Shown: positions 1 through 8,712 of the stretch, one piece after another
How the letters are laid out: each line of letters begins with the position of its first letter
Numbering within the stretch: position 1 is the first letter of the stretch
IMG/VR virus record: IMGVR_UViG_3300042691_029474
Coordinates: 1 to 63,519 of that record
Strand: one strand, 5' to 3'
Length of the DNA stretch: 63,519 nt
Source of the DNA: a virus
The notes under the pieces: model-generated
Told to the model about the DNA's origin: nothing
The model's database searches: none
What the model saw: only the letters and a program-made list of their open reading frames with translations
Program-made: the position numbers and the translations under genes

Positions 1-2
1 TC

Positions 3-614
3 CGAACCAGATTTGAGAACATCAAGACGAATGTTGGTAACGCATTCCAGGCGATTCGCGATAGGTGGGATATCGTAAAGCAGGGAGTCGTTGATGGTGT
101 CAATAGTATTGTGCGCTTCTTCCGTGAACTCCCTGGTAGGATCAGCAGCGCCGCAAAGAATGCCTTCAAGGGACTCTACAACGGGTTTGCTACCACTCTG
201 AACAAGATGATCGAGCAGTGGAACAGGTTCGAGTTGAAGGTTGGAGGAGTCAAAATCGGAGTTGGGTCTGCGAGTGTCACCATCCCAGAAGTCACGATTC
301 CGACCCCTAACATCGGATTCCGCATCCCTCTACTGGCGAGAGGTGGTGTCGTATCTCCTGCTGGTGGAGGTATCATCGCCCAGATCGCTGAGGCTGGTCG
401 GTCGGAGCGTGTCACCCCCCTTGATTCGAACGGGTTCAGTGCTGCTGAACGCGCTATGATTAAGATCCTGTCAGACGCGCAGAACTCCGACAAGTCGGTC
501 AACGTACAAGTCTTTGTCGGGACACGACAGATTGAGGATATTGTGGATGTCAAGGTGAACGGGAAGTCGACTACGGATGCCCGGACTGACCGTTACTCGC
601 GACCGGCAATCTGA
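3..614 (+). CDS. Tape measure protein, C-terminal end (5' truncated)
   Basis: The reading frame is open from base 3, so the gene begins outside the window; about 203 residues are visible. The internal GTG at 111 is not a real start. The visible part has an amphipathic helical stretch, then a Gly/Pro/Ile-rich segment and a GGVV...GGGIIAQIAEAGRSE block, which is typical of the C-terminus of siphophage tape measure proteins, followed by a polar tail. Family role: sets tail length and lies inside the tail tube. It is followed with a one-base overlap (TGATG) by the next tail gene. Assignment rests on position plus the GG...EAG signature. Confidence 0.8.
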   Translation, partial: RTRFENIKTNVGNAFQAIRDRWDIVKQGVVDGVNSIVRFFRELPGRISSAAKNAFKGLYNGFATTLNKMIEQWNRFELKVGGVKIGVGSASVTIPEVTIPTPNIGFRIPLLARGGVVSPAGGGIIAQIAEAGRSERVTPLDSNGFSAAERAMIKILSDAQNSDKSVNVQVFVGTRQIEDIVDVKVNGKSTTDARTDRYSRPAI

Positions 615-1657
615 TGTCGATCACGTCTTTTACCGCCGTATCCTCCGAGGGAGGATCGACTGCGCTTGTCACCACTGGGCTAAGCGGTGAGCATGAGTTG
701 ACGCTCTATCGCGCGCACGCCGGAACGCCTGTGAAGTACCCGACCTACATCCCGAGCCTGCGCGCAGTTACCTCCAATGTAGCGACGCTGACCGTCGGAC
801 CGAACAAGTTTTCGGTGGGCGATATCATCAAGGTGGAGAATGTCAACTCCGCGGTGTTCAACGGGATCTTCCAGATCACTGGGGTTACAAGCACCACGAT
901 CACGTACATGGTGACCAGCCCCAACGTGACCTCCGGTGCAGCAGGAACGGGTGCCGTTGTGAAGAAATTGATTCCTGAGATCATCTCGCTGAAATCTACC
1001 ATGACGGACACGTTTGCCTATCCGGACAGGACGGCAGCGTTCGGTACAGAACTCACCTATGTGGCCGTCGCTACGGCTGGAGCGAGCACGTTCTCGGCAC
1101 GGGCCCGTGTGACCCTCCCATATCCAACCGATGTCTCGGTGTGCTACCCCTGCCTGGTGAGTGATCCAATCTCGCTCGTGCAGCAGGCCGCAACCCTCCA
1201 GATCTATCGTCCGTTCTCTACGGCTGCTCGGCAGAGCGTCAACAACATCATTGGTCAGAAGTACCCGATTGTGCTGAGCGGGTACCGCCAAGCACCCACC
1301 GGAACCATCGCCCTCATCACGCACACCCTGGCGCAAGCAGACACTATGCGCGCCATCCTTGATACCGGTCGCACCGTCATCTTCCGCGTCCCGCCGGAGG
1401 CCCGGAGCGAGGCCCCGGCGGCGGCACTCGCCATCGGTGGCGTGTCCGAGGAGCCGGTGATCTTCACCGACATCGAGCGTCCCGAGCGTAAGTGGACGTT
1501 GGAGTTCACCGAGATCGCGATGCCAACCGCCCAGGAATTGGGCTACGGGCTGGACAACACGTGGTCCGAGGTTGGCGCGTGCTACAACTGGGACACGATT
1601 CCAGTCGGAACGACGTGGAACGACCTGGTCTACGACCCCTCGCTTGCTGACTGCTAG
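614..1657 (+). CDS. Minor tail protein (distal tail / baseplate candidate)
   Basis: A 347-residue protein translationally coupled to the tape measure gene. It is beta-rich with many Val/Thr/Ser residues; residues about 55-105 resemble a small beta-barrel tail domain. Its second half contains conserved-looking Trp and Cys positions, including a WTLEFTEIAMPT strand. In siphophages the gene directly after the tape measure usually encodes the distal tail protein or a baseplate component, and that is the inferred role. No catalytic motif is visible. Confidence 0.65.
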   Translation: MSITSFTAVSSEGGSTALVTTGLSGEHELTLYRAHAGTPVKYPTYIPSLRAVTSNVATLTVGPNKFSVGDIIKVENVNSAVFNGIFQITGVTSTTITYMVTSPNVTSGAAGTGAVVKKLIPEIISLKSTMTDTFAYPDRTAAFGTELTYVAVATAGASTFSARARVTLPYPTDVSVCYPCLVSDPISLVQQAATLQIYRPFSTAARQSVNNIIGQKYPIVLSGYRQAPTGTIALITHTLAQADTMRAILDTGRTVIFRVPPEARSEAPAAALAIGGVSEEPVIFTDIERPERKWTLEFTEIAMPTAQELGYGLDNTWSEVGACYNWDTIPVGTTWNDLVYDPSLADC

Positions 1658-1666
1658 GGGTGCTGA

Positions 1667-2902
1667 ATGGCCGTCACTAACCTGACCCCGCGCTATCTCG
1701 CCGCTGTTCGCGAGTCGCACTCTCCAACCATCCGTGGAGAGGTGTGGTTCGATGGTGTGCGAGTCGTTGACTCACTCCGGATCAGCGGCGGATCTGTGGT
1801 CTACAAGCCGAATGACTTGTCCCGTTCAGCGCTTCAAGGCTTGCAGATCCTTGATACTGACAAGACCCTGCTCCCCGACAGCCCCACGGCGCTGCTTGGC
1901 GTGTACGGACACGAGATCCACATCTACCGCGGCGTCGACTTCGGGGACGGGACGAGCGAGGAGTTGCTCCTTGGCAAGTTCCGCGTACAGAACCACACTG
2001 CTGACGAGATTTGGGCACGCAGTGACGGCGGCGACTACCACATTGACCATTCCCCCACGCACGATGCGGCAACTGACACACACGACGACTGGAGGTACGT
2101 CGGAGCAACCGTTACGGTCGACGGGCAGGACCGCGCGGCTAACCTCGTGGACGCTCGGTTTCTCACCGTCACGGAGCCGGTCAAGGGGAACACGTGCGTT
2201 GATGAGATCATTCGCTTGTGCGAGTCGGAGTACCGCCAACTAATCGACTTCGACTACTCCTGCCTCTCACTGGTCACACCACTCGACAAGAATCCTCCCG
2301 CCACAGTTGTGTACCAGGAAGATCGCGCCCAAGCCATCTCCGATCTGGCAGGTGCTATCGACTGTCGGGTGTTCGTTACCCGCGAAGGGCTTCTCCGGCT
2401 CGAGCCAATCGAGTCAGAGAACCCTCCGGACACACTCATCGGAACTGAGCGCACACTCCCTGCCCCAGAGTCTTTCACGGTCGAAACGACGCGCGACGGG
2501 ATCTACAACGCTGTCGTGGCGCGGGGTGAGGCGGAAGAAAATGCGTACCCGTTCCAGGGTGTAGCCCTCGACGTAGACTACTCCGGGAAGACCTACTGGG
2601 AAGGTCCCTTCGGCGAAGTTCCCTACTTTTTCAATTCGCCCGTGCTAGGGACGCTCCAGGCTGCCAACCTAGCCGCGAAGACGCGTCTAAAGAACCTGAT
2701 CGCCGGACGGACGCGCTCCTACTCGTTCGACGTCATCCCAGACCCGTCCATCGACCCAAACGACGTCCTGCGCGTCGTTCTCCCGGGGCGCGAAGCGTTC
2801 CCCGCGGTCGTGGAGGACGTGACAGTTCCCCTTGATCCCACCGCCCTGATGAGCATCAAGGTGGTAGTCTCCTCGGAGGCTCCCGCCAAGATTCTCGAGT
2901 AA
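1667..2902 (+). CDS. Minor tail protein, DUF5047-like
   Basis: 411 residues. The N-terminal part (SPTIRGEVWFDGVRVVDSL, then an SVVYKPNDLSR-like segment) resembles the DUF5047 family found in tail operons of Streptomyces and other actinophages. The C-terminal half contains the GPFGEVPYF segment and a repeated beta-strand pattern ending in DPNDVLRVVLPGR. It is probably a baseplate hub or tail-tip protein at the distal tail. It sits 9 bp after the preceding gene. Family assignment is from memory of sequence style and needs a profile search. Confidence 0.6.
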   Translation: MAVTNLTPRYLAAVRESHSPTIRGEVWFDGVRVVDSLRISGGSVVYKPNDLSRSALQGLQILDTDKTLLPDSPTALLGVYGHEIHIYRGVDFGDGTSEELLLGKFRVQNHTADEIWARSDGGDYHIDHSPTHDAATDTHDDWRYVGATVTVDGQDRAANLVDARFLTVTEPVKGNTCVDEIIRLCESEYRQLIDFDYSCLSLVTPLDKNPPATVVYQEDRAQAISDLAGAIDCRVFVTREGLLRLEPIESENPPDTLIGTERTLPAPESFTVETTRDGIYNAVVARGEAEENAYPFQGVALDVDYSGKTYWEGPFGEVPYFFNSPVLGTLQAANLAAKTRLKNLIAGRTRSYSFDVIPDPSIDPNDVLRVVLPGREAFPAVVEDVTVPLDPTALMSIKVVVSSEAPAKILE

Positions 2903-2913
2903 GGCAGACGTAC

Positions 2914-3408
2914 ATGACACAGCAGATTCGCGAAATCGCTGACCCGCGCCTCACACGCATGATGTTCGCTGGGATCGTTGGGGCTGACCCGGACGACACC
3001 CGGCGTATTCAGGTCACGCTGACGGGAGACGAGGCAGACACGGTCACCGTCCTCAAGACCAACAACTTCACCGCGACTCCAGGCGAGTCCTGCCTCGTGC
3101 TCGTTCAAGGGCAGCGCATGGTCGCTGTGGGAGCCGTCTCTACCCTCAACATCGAGGGGGGAGAGGGTGCGATCACTGGCGACGGCAGTAGCGGAAGCGA
3201 GATTTTCATCGGACCTGAGCCTCCCCCCGACGACTTCGATGGTCTCTGGTTCGATACCGACGCGACCAACGACTTGTATCTCGAGGCCGCCGCCAACCTG
3301 CTCGACGTTGCCAATAAAGCGACGTCCAGAAGCAATCTAGGGATCACGGTGGCGGGCACCGCCCCAGCCTCGCCCGCGGTCAACGATCTTTGGATTGAGG
3401 TCGTCTAA
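2914..3408 (+). CDS. Small minor tail protein
   Basis: 164 residues. The N-terminal 70 residues look like a small beta-barrel (GIVGADPDDTRRIQVTL, GQRMVAVGAV). A Gly-rich linker follows, then a PPDDFDGLWFDTDATNDLY motif common in phage tail proteins that end in short W/Y-containing repeats. The ATG is 11 bp after the previous stop and the stop overlaps the next start. Probably a tail-tip or fibre-adaptor protein; no enzymatic motif. Confidence 0.6.
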   Translation: MTQQIREIADPRLTRMMFAGIVGADPDDTRRIQVTLTGDEADTVTVLKTNNFTATPGESCLVLVQGQRMVAVGAVSTLNIEGGEGAITGDGSSGSEIFIGPEPPPDDFDGLWFDTDATNDLYLEAAANLLDVANKATSRSNLGITVAGTAPASPAVNDLWIEVV

Positions 3409-4307
3409 TGGCTGGCGCGTACCCGGACCTCCCGAACAATCGGATGGCGTGGCACCTCGACGGATCTGTCGGTATCACCATCTCACAGTCCAATGTGGTG
3501 AACGTGTTGAGCGGGGAGCAGATGGCGACGCTCAACGACGAACTGACGGCGACAGGCGTCGAGATGGGCGACGCGAATGACTTCAACGGCTGGTCCCGCC
3601 TGGGTGTGGTGTTCCCCGAGGATCGGCAACTGACCCATGTGTTTGTGTCGTACCGGGGGGACGGAGGAGGGGGTCTTACTGGCCCGTCCAGGTTCCCCAC
3701 GAACCCCGACTACCTGTTCACGTCGCCGGACACGACCAACGGCCTGGACGGAACGTGGACCCAGCGCCTCAACCCGATCCCCTGGAACACGTCGTTTCAA
3801 GACCCCACCCAATCGCGGTTGAGTACGGTCGCGGTCCCCACCTCGCCAACCGTCAGGGGCCTCTACATCGGGGTCGTCAAGGGAGTCTCGTCCAGCGAAC
3901 CTGTGCTCTCGGCGCTACACCTGTACGGCAAAATCACCGCAGCGACTGACCGACTGGAACTGTGGCATCCGACCTCTGATGTCCGGCTCGCTCCTGCCGC
4001 GCTGGATTGGGGCAACACTCCCCGCTCCACAACGGCCACCACTACGTTCCGGGTGAAGAACCGGAGCGCATCCCTCACGGCCAACAGCATCACAGTCTCG
4101 CTCGTTGACTCCACGGACTCGTCCCCGTCCTTCACCGACGCGCATGACCTGGACATTGGGTCGGGGTATGCGGCGACGCAGAACATTGGGAACCTAGAGG
4201 CTGGGGCTATCAGCGGTGTCATCACCCTGCGCCGGACTTGGAGCAGCACCCAACCGTTGAGCGCTTGGGCCACGATTGTTCGGGCTCAGGCATCGTCTTG
4301 GACGTGA
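3408..4307 (+). CDS. Minor tail / receptor-binding candidate
   Basis: 299 residues, beta-rich. The first half contains a carbohydrate-binding-like NGWSRLGVVFPEDRQLTHVFVSYRG region; the second half is an Ig-like beta-sandwich (LDWGNTPRSTTATTTFRVKNRSASLTA) ending in ARAQ-type polar residues. The Ig-like C-terminal domain and terminal position in the tail operon suggest a host-contacting tail-tip protein. That is inferred from position and composition only. Confidence 0.55.
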   Translation: MAGAYPDLPNNRMAWHLDGSVGITISQSNVVNVLSGEQMATLNDELTATGVEMGDANDFNGWSRLGVVFPEDRQLTHVFVSYRGDGGGGLTGPSRFPTNPDYLFTSPDTTNGLDGTWTQRLNPIPWNTSFQDPTQSRLSTVAVPTSPTVRGLYIGVVKGVSSSEPVLSALHLYGKITAATDRLELWHPTSDVRLAPAALDWGNTPRSTTATTTFRVKNRSASLTANSITVSLVDSTDSSPSFTDAHDLDIGSGYAATQNIGNLEAGAISGVITLRRTWSSTQPLSAWATIVRAQASSWT

Positions 4308-4311
4308 CCTG

Positions 4312-4551
4312 ATGGCGGGCGAGGCGTATGAGTATGCGGTAGCCAACGTCGGCCTGACTGCGGTTCCAGGACGGGAGGCCTACGAGTACGCGGTCGTCGG
4401 GGATGTGACGGTGGAGGTCCCTCAACTCGTCAAGTATTGGACCGGGACCGCGTGGGTGGATGCCCCACTTCGGTATTGGAACGGGATTGGCTGGGTCGCC
4501 CCCGACGCTGTGCAGCGCTGGAATGGGAGCGCCTGGGTCCCTGTGGTCTGA
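4312..4551 (+). CDS. Small tail protein with three W-rich repeats
   Basis: 79 residues from the ATG at 4312, just after the previous stop; an upstream in-frame extension to 4276 would overlap the previous gene. The N-terminal half has two EAYEYAV segments. The C-terminal half is three repeats of the type YW(T/N)G(T/I)(A/G)WV. The same module ends the 1,105-residue fibre-like protein encoded near 28.6 kb, implying that both proteins are parts of the same tip or fibre structure, or use the same assembly module. Confidence 0.6.
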   Translation: MAGEAYEYAVANVGLTAVPGREAYEYAVVGDVTVEVPQLVKYWTGTAWVDAPLRYWNGIGWVAPDAVQRWNGSAWVPVV

Positions 4552-4557
4552 CACGTC

Positions 4558-4594
4558 CGTATCGCGGCGGTATCTGCTAAACTGACGCGATACG
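4558..4594 (+). terminator. Inverted repeat after the tail operon
   Basis: Nine-base perfect arms CGTATCGCG and CGCGATACG are separated by 19 bases and lie 7 bp after the last tail stop codon. There is no T-run, so this is a candidate terminator or operator rather than a clear intrinsic terminator. The loop contains a TGCTAAACT box that could serve as an extended -10 for the following gene. Confidence 0.4.
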
Positions 4595-4615
4595 TCACGA
4601 TGACAGGAGACACTG

Positions 4616-5098
4616 GTGTACGAGGTCCAGAACGGCAAGCGCGTCCTTCGATTCGAGGGGGCGCTCATCGCGTTCTCATCATCGTATCGCGAGGGGTCCC
4701 CTCGGTGGGTGGAGTTCAGCCTCTACCGGACAGAGGGCGGATCCTACGTTCTCGCCCGAGTGGGTCAAACCAAGGTCTACCACATGTACGGATGTCCAGT
4801 GGTTTCACGAAACAGCCCGCCGAAGACCACCATTTTCTCCCTGCGCGATGGGTCGGTCCCGTGCAACCAGTGTTACCCTCCCTCCTCCGCCACCACGACT
4901 GACGTGGAGGTCTACGTTGAGATGGCCCGCTACTGGGCGACCATTTCCGAGAGCCCGACCGGTGTCGTTGATGCCCTGTACAAGTACAACGAGTCTGGAG
5001 CGCGCTATCTCACGAATGTGGCCGAGCAACTGCTCGAAGAGGCTGCTGAGGTCGACGAGGCGATGGCGAAGGCCTACCGAGTTGAGAATGTCTTCTGA
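4616..5098 (+). CDS. Hypothetical protein with a CxxC pair
   Basis: 160 residues starting at a GTG preceded by AGGAGA at 7 bp. Two segments contain Cys (GCPVV and CNQC), then an acidic helical C-terminus (EEAAEVDEAMAKAYRVENVF). No family recognised. It lies between the tail operon and the DNA polymerase and may be the first gene of the replication block. Confidence 0.6.
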   Translation: MYEVQNGKRVLRFEGALIAFSSSYREGSPRWVEFSLYRTEGGSYVLARVGQTKVYHMYGCPVVSRNSPPKTTIFSLRDGSVPCNQCYPPSSATTTDVEVYVEMARYWATISESPTGVVDALYKYNESGARYLTNVAEQLLEEAAEVDEAMAKAYRVENVF

Positions 5099-5146
5099 CT
5101 CTGATACGCTCCACTAGCCTCACCCAAACGACAGAAAGAGACAATA

Positions 5147-6943
5147 ATGACTGCTTTCAACCTACGGGCCGTACAGGTCCATCTTGTCGAGAACTTTGAC
5201 GACGCCAGAGACTTCCAAAGGTGGCTCGCGCGCGATGCTGAGTCATGCCTGGGTGTAGACATTGAGAGTACAGGCCTGAATGCCTGGGACGTTGGCGCTG
5301 CTATCCGCCTGGTCCAGTTTGGTGACACGAGGCAGGGCTGGGCTATCCCGTACGAGCAGTGGCGTGGAATGGTTCTCGAGGTCCTCAACACGTGGCCTGG
5401 GGAGTTCATCCTCCACAACTTAGCCTTCGAGGCGCGCTGGTTCGCCGTCCACGGAGATGGGTACCGCTTCCCACTCGAGCGCACGCACGACACGATGATC
5501 GCCGCCCAGGTCATTGATCCAAGCAAGAGCGCCGCGCTCAAGCCGCTGGCTGACACTCACCTGGACCGGAGAGCATCCGCTGGGCAGCACGCGCTCAAGG
5601 TTGCGATGGACAAGTACAAGTGGGGATGGGCTGACATCCCGGTCAACTTCCCTGACTACTGGACGTACGGCGCACTCGACCCTGTCCTGACCGTTGCCCT
5701 CCACCACAAGTTCCAACCGCTCGTGGGGCCGGGTGGTCGGTTCTCGCAGATCTACGATCTCGAGATGGCAACACGCCACATCGTGAGCGATATGGAGATC
5801 CGCGGAGCCCGCGTCGATCTCGAGTACTCAGAGCAACAAGCAGATCGTCTGGACAAGGTTCACGACGAGATGATCGAGTGGGGGGAAGCAACCTACGGCA
5901 TCAACCTGGCCTCGACCAAGCGGCTCGGGTGGCTCATCGAAGAACTCGGCGGGGTGATTGCCGCGCGGACCTATACGGGCCTGCCGAAGGTCGACAAGGA
6001 CCAACTCCAGTTCCTCATCAACGACCAGAGTAAGCCGGAACTGTCGACGCTGGCGCAGAACGTCCTTGACATGCGGCAGAGCGGGAAGACCGCCGAAGCC
6101 TACTTCCGCAACTTCCTCCTCTACGCCGACTCCGACGCGATCATCCACCCTGAGGTCCGCACGATGGGCGCCCGAACGGGCCGCATGAGCGTCGGCAACC
6201 CCGCGCTCCAGCAGGTCCCCAAGGGATCCGCTCTCGTCCGCAACGCGTTCATCCCTCGTGAGGGAAACGCGCTGATCTCGACCGACTTCTCGCAGATTGA
6301 GATGCGCCTCATGGCTCACTTCTCTGACGACGCTGGTCTGATTGAGACGTTCCGCGAGGCCGACGCTACCGGCGGAGACTTCTTCGTCGCGATGGGTGCA
6401 GCGATTTACGGCGACCCTACGTTCTCGAAGAAAGACCCGCGGCGAAGCCTGGTGAAGAACGTCATGTACGGCAAGGCGTACGGGGCCGGTGTCGCCAAGA
6501 TGGCGAGCAGCGCGGGCGTGCCACTCGAGCAAATGCAGGTCGTGGCTGAGGGAATCGACAGCCAGTATCCTGGCCTTCGTCGTATGATGAAGAAAGTCGA
6601 AGGACTTGGAGCCGACCGTGCGCGATACGAGGGTCAGGGGTACGTCACCACGCCGTACGGTCGCCGCCTCCCCTGCGACGACGAAAAGACCTACACGCTG
6701 GTCAACTACCTGCTCCAGGGCCACGCCGCCGAGGTGTTCAAGAAGTCACTGATCGATCTTGACGCTGCCGGATTCGGTCCGTACTTCCTGCTCCCGATCC
6801 ACGACGAGATCCTGGTAGACATGCCGATCGATCTCGTGGCCGATGCGATGCACGAGATCCCTGAGGTGATGAAGAACACCACCGACTACAAAGTCGACAT
6901 CCTCGCCGAATCCGAAGGTCCGCTGGATCGCTGGCAGAAGTAG
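5147..6943 (+). CDS. polA: Family A DNA polymerase (PolA-like) with 3'-5' exonuclease domain
   Basis: 598 residues; replicates phage DNA. The N-terminal 3'-5' exonuclease domain shows DIE at about 38-40 and the LHNLAFEARWF segment of Exo II. The polymerase domain has motif A (DFSQIEMR, Asp380), motif B (Lys437 followed by YG at 441-442) and motif C (His552-Asp553-Glu554). The 5' nuclease domain of bacterial Pol I is absent, as in many phage family A polymerases. The start has the purine-rich AGAAAGAGA upstream. Followed by a RuvC-like nuclease gene. Confidence 0.95.
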   Translation: MTAFNLRAVQVHLVENFDDARDFQRWLARDAESCLGVDIESTGLNAWDVGAAIRLVQFGDTRQGWAIPYEQWRGMVLEVLNTWPGEFILHNLAFEARWFAVHGDGYRFPLERTHDTMIAAQVIDPSKSAALKPLADTHLDRRASAGQHALKVAMDKYKWGWADIPVNFPDYWTYGALDPVLTVALHHKFQPLVGPGGRFSQIYDLEMATRHIVSDMEIRGARVDLEYSEQQADRLDKVHDEMIEWGEATYGINLASTKRLGWLIEELGGVIAARTYTGLPKVDKDQLQFLINDQSKPELSTLAQNVLDMRQSGKTAEAYFRNFLLYADSDAIIHPEVRTMGARTGRMSVGNPALQQVPKGSALVRNAFIPREGNALISTDFSQIEMRLMAHFSDDAGLIETFREADATGGDFFVAMGAAIYGDPTFSKKDPRRSLVKNVMYGKAYGAGVAKMASSAGVPLEQMQVVAEGIDSQYPGLRRMMKKVEGLGADRARYEGQGYVTTPYGRRLPCDDEKTYTLVNYLLQGHAAEVFKKSLIDLDAAGFGPYFLLPIHDEILVDMPIDLVADAMHEIPEVMKNTTDYKVDILAESEGPLDRWQK

Positions 6944-6988
6944 GTCCGGAGGCGACGCTTATGGTGGATTTGCGCTAACATGCGTAGC

Positions 6989-7462
6989 ATGTCCACTGAC
7001 CGTCTCATCATCGCCCTCGATCCTGGGCTCTCGTCAGGCTGCTCAATCGTCACGCTCACGGGCCCAGTAGGGTCGCATGAGGTGGAACTGGTCGAGAGCC
7101 ATGAACTGGACGTCGAGCACACCTGGCACTGGCTGGAGTCCGCGCTCATCCAGACCGAGGGGATCCCGAACGTAGAACTCGTCGCAGAGACATTCATCAT
7201 CACGATCGAGACCGCCAAGAAGTCACAGAGCCCGTGGTCGCTTCGGCTGCTCGGTGTCGCAGACTACCTAGCCGCCCAGCATCGGGTTCCCTTCATCGAG
7301 CAAACCCCTGCCCAAGCCAAGCGCCTCGTCACCAACGACATGCTGCGCGCTGGCGGGCTGTGGCACAAGGGCGGAGCGGGCCACGCCAACGATGCTACGC
7401 GCCACGCCGTCTACCGACTACTTACGACCGGCTGGTCTGGTCAGGGAGTTGTACCTGTATGA
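6989..7462 (+). CDS. RuvC-like Holliday-junction resolvase / RNase H-fold nuclease
   Basis: 157 residues from the second in-frame ATG; an ATG nine bases upstream is an alternative. The start LIIALDPGLSSG is the RuvC-type first strand with catalytic Asp11, and an AETF segment follows near residue 70 as the likely second acidic position. Such proteins resolve branched DNA before packaging. The chosen ATG lies 7 bp after TAACAT, a possible -10 of a leaderless transcript. The stop overlaps the WhiB start (ATGA). Confidence 0.75.
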   Translation: MSTDRLIIALDPGLSSGCSIVTLTGPVGSHEVELVESHELDVEHTWHWLESALIQTEGIPNVELVAETFIITIETAKKSQSPWSLRLLGVADYLAAQHRVPFIEQTPAQAKRLVTNDMLRAGGLWHKGGAGHANDATRHAVYRLLTTGWSGQGVVPV

Positions 7463-7854
7463 TTAGCGATAACGGCGACCTCGAGAGGGTGATCGATGAC
7501 GATCCCTACTGGCGCGAGCGTGTTCGATGCGTAGACCCAGACGAGTGGTTCCCGGAGCCCGGGGAGCACAGTCTCGCGGCCCGAAAGATCTGTCTACGGG
7601 AGTGCCCAGTCAAGGCTCAATGCCTCGCTACCGCGCTCAAGACCGGCGAGCACTACGGAATCTGGGGAGGGCTCACCGTTTCCGCTCTTCGCAAGGCGCA
7701 AAGAGAGCGAACAAAAGCATCTCGGGCGGGGACGGAAGTACCTTCGGTTGAGCACTATCTCGATCGGGCAGCCGTCGATCTCGAACAACGAGTCGAGGAT
7801 ACCTGGGACCAGTCAGACATCGACCTGTTCAAGTGGGCATCCGGCGAAAGTTAG
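7459..7854 (+). CDS. whiB: WhiB-family transcription regulator
   Basis: 131 residues. Four cysteines (24, 45, 49, 55) are placed to bind a 4Fe-4S cluster, followed by the GIWGG turn at 67-71 and a basic stretch (RKAQRERTKASR) for DNA contact. The middle spacing is C-x3-C, where CxxC is the commoner form. WhiB proteins occur essentially only in actinobacteria and their phages; they bind the primary sigma factor and alter transcription. The start overlaps the RuvC-like stop by four bases, so the two are co-translated. Confidence 0.9.
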   Translation: MISDNGDLERVIDDDPYWRERVRCVDPDEWFPEPGEHSLAARKICLRECPVKAQCLATALKTGEHYGIWGGLTVSALRKAQRERTKASRAGTEVPSVEHYLDRAAVDLEQRVEDTWDQSDIDLFKWASGES

Positions 7855-8167
7855 AGAACGGGAGCCCAGGGGGCAGGAGTACGCGGTTGAGGTTCCTACG
7901 GACCCCTCACTAGGGCCCTTCCTGATCACGTTTGACCACCTCGCGCCTCTGCTGATCGAGAATGCTGCTGAGACGCGCTGTACGCCCGCCTGCGGCGCGT
8001 TCGTGCTCGTGGCACACGGAGACACCCTCTTAGGCGCATTCTCCCGTCTGGAGGCCCCTGCGCTCGTCACGTTCTCCCCTGTGTACCCGATCTACTCGAT
8101 CGAAGAAGTCGTCAGGCTGTTTAATCCGAAAGTCTACTTTCACGTACAGACACGGGTGGGTTGCTAG
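7748..8167 (+). CDS. Hypothetical protein, start uncertain
   Basis: The open frame encodes a plausible folded domain (FLITFDHLAPLLIE, GAFVLVAHGDTLLGAFSRLEAPALVTFSPVYP) ending in VGC. The only clear in-frame start, TTG 7748, lies 107 bases inside the WhiB gene, which is unusual. Upstream codons in this frame look like shadow sequence, so the real start may be a non-canonical codon near 7860 or translation may involve a frameshift from WhiB. No family recognised. Confidence 0.45.
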   Translation: MSTISIGQPSISNNESRIPGTSQTSTCSSGHPAKVREREPRGQEYAVEVPTDPSLGPFLITFDHLAPLLIENAAETRCTPACGAFVLVAHGDTLLGAFSRLEAPALVTFSPVYPIYSIEEVVRLFNPKVYFHVQTRVGC

Positions 8168-8170
8168 ACT
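8165..8170 (+). promoter_or_regulatory. Extended -10 box for a likely leaderless gene
   Basis: TGC-TAGACT ends six bases before the ATG at 8177. A -10 at this distance places the transcription start at or next to the start codon, the leaderless arrangement common in actinobacteria. No good -35 is visible. The same geometry occurs at 45980 and 46390. Confidence 0.5.
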
Positions 8171-8176
8171 AGGGGC

Positions 8177-8590
8177 ATGGCCCCCAAAAAGATCCCGCTG
8201 CCCGAGACGATCGAGATCAACGGATACGTCTGGCGGGTGGTCCGCGGTGGTGAAGAGTACTACGCGAATGTCAGCGAGATGATCGACAACAAGGACCACG
8301 TTGAGCGGGGAGCGCTTCTCGCGGGGTTCACGCACCGCACTGCGGGGCTGACCATCTACATCCGACCCAACCTACCGCCGATGGTTGAGCGCGAGACGCT
8401 GCTACACGAAACGATGCACGCGGCGTACTACGTAGCAGGCAATCCGTTTGGCTGGATGAATATGGCGAGCGAAGACGACGAGGACCGCGAGATGAGTATC
8501 GAGGAGCAGGTGATCCGATTTACCTCGCCGCTCGTGCTATCTGTGCTCCGGGACAATCCTGATCTCGTCGCGTATCTGACACAAGAGTGA
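8177..8590 (+). CDS. HExxH zinc metallopeptidase-like protein
   Basis: 137 residues with LLHETMHAAYY, an HExxH zinc-binding motif at His77-Glu78-His81, and an acidic C-terminal helix. Small phage proteins of this type, found in many actinophages, are annotated as metalloproteases, but their substrate is unknown. No ribosome binding site is seen; a -10 box lies 6 bp before the ATG. This is the last gene of the plus-strand block. Confidence 0.7.
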   Translation: MAPKKIPLPETIEINGYVWRVVRGGEEYYANVSEMIDNKDHVERGALLAGFTHRTAGLTIYIRPNLPPMVERETLLHETMHAAYYVAGNPFGWMNMASEDDEDREMSIEEQVIRFTSPLVLSVLRDNPDLVAYLTQE

Positions 8591-8596
8591 CCCAGA

Positions 8597-8630
8597 GGCT
8601 CGAGGCCCGATATATGTTTTACCTCGAGCC
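8597..8630. terminator. Hairpin between convergent genes
   Basis: Arms GGCTCGAGG and CCTCGAGCC form a perfect 9-bp stem with a 16-base AT-rich loop that contains TTTT. It sits 6 bp after the plus-strand stop, where the plus and minus blocks converge. Confidence 0.65.
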
Positions 8631-8642
8631 CCCGGATCACGC

Positions 8643-8664
8643 GGGCCACCTTCCCCGGTGGTCC
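8643..8664. terminator. Second hairpin between convergent genes
   Basis: GGGCCACC pairs with GGTGGTCC (one G-T wobble) around a TTCCCC loop. Together with the preceding hairpin it probably stops transcription from both sides. Confidence 0.6.
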
Positions 8665-8712
8665 CACCTCAGCCAGCGTCACCCCTGACGCCGTTACTCG
8701 GCTGAGGAAGTT

